Assembly (NCBI RefSeq): GCF_014200575.1 | Contig: NZ_JACHBZ010000009.1 | Span: 1-64,000, forward strand | DNA from: Mucilaginibacter saanensis | GTDB lineage: Bacteria; Bacteroidota; Bacteroidia; Sphingobacteriales; Sphingobacteriaceae | Direction of reading: 5' to 3' | Length of the DNA: 64,000 nucleotides | Part shown: one piece after another, positions 60,503-64,000 of the stretch | Layout of the letters: the number at the start of each line of letters is the position of its first letter | Numbering within the stretch: position 1 is the stretch's first letter | Position numbers and translations under genes: made by a program | The notes under the pieces: generated by a model | Database searches by the model: none | What the model saw: only the letters and a program-made list of their open reading frames with translations | What the model was told of the DNA's origin: nothing

Positions 60503-62476
60503 ATGAAAAAAATACTACTATCTGTTATTGCATCCTTCTTTGCCTGTTACGCATCGGCCCAACAGGGAATAAAGCCTCTGAAGCCAACTGATATTTACCG
60601 CATACCTACCGTGAGCGATCCGCAGTTATCGCCTGATGGTAAGTGGGTTGCGTATACAGTTTCTGTAGTGGATACCGCCAAAGACAAGCGCATAACACAC
60701 CTGTGGATGCAAAGCTGGGACGGAAAAGAATCTATTGAACTTACACATGGAGCCGAAACGGCATCGTTACCACGATGGAGCCCGGACGGAAAATATCTGG
60801 CATTTCTTTCTTCGCGCGATTCAAAAAATGGCACACAACTGTGGTTAATTGATCGCAGGGGAGGCGAAGGGGAACGGTTAACCGATGTAAAAGGCGACCT
60901 GAGCGAGTACGCATGGTCACCGGATAGTAAAAAAATTGTGATGGTGATAGGCGATCCTGTAAATAAAGGTAAGGAAGAACCTAAAACCCCCAGACCCATC
61001 GTAATTGACCGTTATCATTTTAAGCAGGACGTAGAAGGATATTTGCAGCAATTACGTGATCATTTATATTTAATTGATGTAAATACCAGAAAGCTGGATA
61101 CGCTTACCAAAGGCGATAAGGATGAAAACTCGCCGGTATGGTCGCCCGATAGCAGAACAATTGCTTTTGTGAGCAACCGTACAGTTGAGCCCGATAAAAA
61201 TCAGAACAAAGATATTTTTACGATTGATGCCCGCGCCAACGCTGCCATGCTGCAGTTAACTACCTGGAAAGGCCGGGATGCTAACCCTCAATGGAGCCCC
61301 GATGGCCGGTATATTTCATACCTGCGCAGCACCAGTGATGCTGCTTATATGATGTATGATCAAAGTGTACTTTGCATTATGGATGCCGTTGGTGCAAACA
61401 ACAGGGTTTTAACACAACAGCTTGACCGCCCGGTTTCAAACCAGGTTTGGGCAAAGGATAATAAGAATATAGCCTTTTTAGTAACCGACGACCGCCAGCG
61501 TTATTTAGCAGGTATTAATATTAATAACGGGAAAATATCAACCATAAATAAAGGAACGTACGGTATAACCGATATAAATACCAACTCATCGGGCAATTGG
61601 GTAGTTTTAAAAAGCGACCCTTACACGCCGGCAGAATTGTTTGCGCTTGATGGGGAGAAACTTCGTCGCTTAACGTTTCATCATCAGGCCTGGTTAAATA
61701 CGGTAAACCTGTCGCACGTATCTGGTTTTGAATCCAGAAGCGCCGATGGTACACAGGTGTCGGGTATATTGTTTGTTCCTGATAGTACCTCCACTAAAAA
61801 ATGGCCATTGATTTTGTTTATCCACGGCGGCCCAGTAGGGCAGGACGAGTATACGTTTGATGCAACCAGGCAAACACTGGCCGCTGCCGGTTTTGCGGTG
61901 GCTGCTGTAAATTATCGTGGCAGCAATGGTCGTGGATTGGACTATTGCAAAGCAATTTATGCCGACTGGGGCAATAAAGAAGTGAAGGACCTCCTGGGCG
62001 CGATTGATCACCTGGAGCGCATGGGAGTTGCCGACCCTGATCATTTGGGTATTGGTGGCTGGAGTTACGGCGGCATCCTTACCGATTATACCATAGCAAC
62101 TGACACCCGCTTTAAAGCAGCTGCAAGCGGTGCAGGCAGCGCCCTGCAACTATCCGTTTATGGTACCGATCAATATGTGTTGCAATATGAAAACGAAATA
62201 GGCGAGCCATGGAAAACTGCCGATAAATGGATCCAGATATCGTATCCGTTTTTTCATGCCGATAAAATAAAAACGCCGGTGCTTTTTATGTCGGGACTTA
62301 AAGATTTTAACGTGCCAACCATCGGGAGCGAGCAAATGTACCAGGCCCTCAGAACGCAGAATATCCCTACAGAGCTGATACTTTATCCTAACCAGTTTCA
62401 TGGCATCAGCAAGCCAAGCTACCAGGTTGACAGGTTGCAGCGGTATGTGGAATGGTATAATAAATATTTAAAATAG
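60503..62476 (+). CDS. S9-family prolyl-oligopeptidase-like exopeptidase
   Basis: A 657-residue secreted peptidase from the ATG at 60503 (signal MKKILLSVIASFFACYASAQ). A seven-bladed beta-propeller from about 40 to 390 (PQLSPDGKWVAYTVS, WSPDSKKIVMV, PVWSPDSRTIAFVSN) is followed by the alpha/beta-hydrolase domain with GGWSYGGIL (Ser521), GLKDFNVP (Asp601) and NQFHGIS (His633). Such enzymes cut dipeptides or acyl-amino acids in the periplasm. A closely related gene follows (about 70 bp away). Confidence 0.94.
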   Translation: MKKILLSVIASFFACYASAQQGIKPLKPTDIYRIPTVSDPQLSPDGKWVAYTVSVVDTAKDKRITHLWMQSWDGKESIELTHGAETASLPRWSPDGKYLAFLSSRDSKNGTQLWLIDRRGGEGERLTDVKGDLSEYAWSPDSKKIVMVIGDPVNKGKEEPKTPRPIVIDRYHFKQDVEGYLQQLRDHLYLIDVNTRKLDTLTKGDKDENSPVWSPDSRTIAFVSNRTVEPDKNQNKDIFTIDARANAAMLQLTTWKGRDANPQWSPDGRYISYLRSTSDAAYMMYDQSVLCIMDAVGANNRVLTQQLDRPVSNQVWAKDNKNIAFLVTDDRQRYLAGININNGKISTINKGTYGITDINTNSSGNWVVLKSDPYTPAELFALDGEKLRRLTFHHQAWLNTVNLSHVSGFESRSADGTQVSGILFVPDSTSTKKWPLILFIHGGPVGQDEYTFDATRQTLAAAGFAVAAVNYRGSNGRGLDYCKAIYADWGNKEVKDLLGAIDHLERMGVADPDHLGIGGWSYGGILTDYTIATDTRFKAAASGAGSALQLSVYGTDQYVLQYENEIGEPWKTADKWIQISYPFFHADKIKTPVLFMSGLKDFNVPTIGSEQMYQALRTQNIPTELILYPNQFHGISKPSYQVDRLQRYVEWYNKYLK

Positions 62477-62544
62477 GCTTTGGTCAACCATTTAATTTCA
62501 CTGAAAAGTTTAACTGATAAGGCCTCCGGTAAATAATAAGCAAC

Positions 62545-64000
62545 ATGAAAATTTATATATACATTGTAATTGTTTTTAACTTGTTTGTATTAAACAGCGT
62601 TATGGCGCAAGCGGTTAAAAAGCCGTTTAAACCAACCGATGTGCTTCATATCCCTACGCTTGAAGATCCGCAGCTGTCACCAGATGGTAAATGGCTTGCT
62701 TATAGTTTATCTGAGGTTGATTCGGCTAAGGATAACCGTGTATCGCACCTGTGGATGCAGAGCTACGATGGTAAGCAATCTATTGAGCTTACGCAGGGCG
62801 CTGATGCAGCATCATCACCCAAATGGACGCCGGATGGTAAATACCTCTCGTACGTTTCTGAACGCGACTCTAAAAATGCGCAGATTTGGTTAATGGACCG
62901 CAGGGGTGGTGAGGGCAAAAAGCTAACCGATGTGAAGGGCGAGCTGCAGGATTACGCCTGGTCGCCGGATAGTAAAAAACTGGCGCTTATTATTAAGGAT
63001 CCGGAGAATGGCGGGAAGCCCGAACCGAAAACAACTCCTCCTATAAAAATAGACCGTTATCATTTTAAACAGGATATTGAGGGTTATCTGCAGCATTTGC
63101 ACACCCATTTGTATGTATACGATGTAGCCACTAAAAAGCTTGATACCTTAACGGCTGGGGATATGGATGATTCTTCGCCGGCCTGGAGCCCCGATAGTAA
63201 AACAATTGCCTTTGTGAGTAACCATACCGATGATCCGGACAGGAACGAAAATTTGGATATTTTTACCATGGAAGCTCAAAAAGGAGCCCGGGTTAATCAG
63301 TTAACCACCTTTACGGGGCACGATATTAATCCCTTATGGAGCCCGGATGGTAAGCATATTGCCTATCTGCGGTCAACCAGCGATGCTGATTACTTTATTT
63401 ACCAGCATGATGTTTTATGCCTGATGGATGCCGATGGGAAAAATAACAAAGTGCTTACCGCCGCCCTTGACAGACCGGTGAGCAACCACGCCTGGAGTAG
63501 GGACGGTAAGAATATAGCCTATGTAGTGAGTAATGACCGTATCCGTTATATAGCACAGTATAACTTGCTGCTGCGCAAAACAACTGTAATTGATAAGGGT
63601 GTGCAATGCAGTTTTGAAAATCTTATTGCACAATCGCCGGGGAGCTGGATAGCCAAAATGACCACACCGTATTTGCCGCATGAGTTGGTGGCGATTGAGA
63701 ACGGCAAGATCCGCAGGCTTACCTTTCATCAGGATCAATGGTTAAACGGGGTAAAGCTCGCTTACGTGAAAGGTTTCCAGTCGTTTAGTGCCGATGGCAC
63801 GCTTGTTTCGGGTATATTATATACGCCCGATAGCGTAGTGACTAAGAAGTTACCCTTTGTTTTATTTATCCACGGTGGCCCAACTGATCAGGATGAGTTT
63901 GAATTTGATGTTACCAGGCAAATACTCGCAAGCGCCGGTTATGCAGTGGCGGCGGTTAATTATAGAGGCAGCACCGGTCGTGGAGTAGAATATACGAAAG
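62545..64000 (+). CDS. Second S9-family peptidase, cut by the window end
   Basis: Starts at 62545 (signal MKIYIYIVIVFNLFVLNSVMA) and stays open to the last base, giving 485 residues of the propeller and the start of the hydrolase domain (LFIHGGPTDQDEF near the end). It closely follows its upstream neighbour: PQLSPDGKW, HLWMQSYDGKQSIELTQGAD and KIDRYHFKQDIEGYLQHL match position by position. It is a tandem paralogue; the catalytic Ser lies beyond the window. Confidence 0.92.
   Translation, partial: MKIYIYIVIVFNLFVLNSVMAQAVKKPFKPTDVLHIPTLEDPQLSPDGKWLAYSLSEVDSAKDNRVSHLWMQSYDGKQSIELTQGADAASSPKWTPDGKYLSYVSERDSKNAQIWLMDRRGGEGKKLTDVKGELQDYAWSPDSKKLALIIKDPENGGKPEPKTTPPIKIDRYHFKQDIEGYLQHLHTHLYVYDVATKKLDTLTAGDMDDSSPAWSPDSKTIAFVSNHTDDPDRNENLDIFTMEAQKGARVNQLTTFTGHDINPLWSPDGKHIAYLRSTSDADYFIYQHDVLCLMDADGKNNKVLTAALDRPVSNHAWSRDGKNIAYVVSNDRIRYIAQYNLLLRKTTVIDKGVQCSFENLIAQSPGSWIAKMTTPYLPHELVAIENGKIRRLTFHQDQWLNGVKLAYVKGFQSFSADGTLVSGILYTPDSVVTKKLPFVLFIHGGPTDQDEFEFDVTRQILASAGYAVAAVNYRGSTGRGVEYTK

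Noticed and set aside
1..64000. tRNA, rRNA, insertion sequences, prophage and toxin-antitoxin genes
   Set aside because: I looked through the gaps and protein frames and saw no transposase, integrase, tRNA-like cloverleaf or toxin signature.

Overview
This 64 kb window looks like chromosomal DNA of a Bacteroidota bacterium, most likely a Sphingobacteriaceae member close to Mucilaginibacter or Pedobacter. The grounds are a fused SecD-SecF translocase, Rho with a long disordered insertion, BlaI/BlaR1-like pairs with TonB-type domains, paired S9 exopeptidases, ROK and GH3 proteins, and promoter-like TAnnTTTG (-7) motifs. The genus is inferred from overall protein character, not from a database search. 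I see no rRNA, tRNA, CRISPR array, insertion sequence or prophage. Nearly all of the sequence is ordinary chromosomal coding DNA; the intergenic regions carry several families of small palindromic repeats.

Layout. (1) 0.1-4.1 kb: a gamma-glutamylcyclotransferase-like gene divergent from a glutamine-synthetase-like ligase, an APH-fold kinase and a HAD protein, which may form a small-molecule gamma-glutamylation module. (2) 4.4-6.8 kb: galT-galM behind a promoter with a clear dyad; galM has a lipoprotein signal but no standard start codon in front of it. (3) 6.9-19.4 kb: a molybdenum-cofactor island (mocA-like, xdhC-like, moaA, moeA, moaC, mobA-like fusion, moeB-rhodanese, moaE, moaD, fdhD) ending in an FdhF/YdeP-type molybdoenzyme. 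(4) 19.5-26.6 kb: a methyltransferase, an encapsulated-ferritin-like protein coupled to a macro-domain protein (no encapsulin shell nearby), a GH3 beta-glucosidase, a DUF695-like protein and a ROK regulator. (5) 26.8-36.1 kb: HMG-CoA lyase, NDH-2, SecDF, DHFR and thymidylate synthase, IspE, a beta-hydroxyacid dehydrogenase and a LapA-like membrane protein. (6) 36.1-37.1 kb: about 1 kb without a convincing gene, mostly very AT-rich. (7) 37.1-43 kb: EamA permease, LptF/G permease, Tgt; then a glycosyltransferase, a sigma factor and RsmG in overlapping order. (8) 43.1-47.5 kb: a BlaR1/BlaI-like pair with three operator dyads, DprA, a heptamer tandem array and SixA. (9) 47.6-53.3 kb: a beta-barrel protein, an ADP-heptose/LPS core operon and a PolX-family protein whose polymerase site is degenerate. 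(10) 53.4-60.3 kb: SppA, FolK, an Hpt protein, PurS, PssA, Rho and PyrF. (11) 60.5-64 kb: two tandem paralogous S9 peptidases, the second cut by the window end.

The most notable observations are an EncFtn-type ferritin paired with a macro-domain protein and no shell gene, a set of intergenic stem-loops whose arms are built of 7-bp tandem units, the triple BlaI-type operator, the catalytically altered PolX, Tgt and MobB-like proteins, and the galM start problem. All functional assignments are from reading protein motifs; no similarity search was run.
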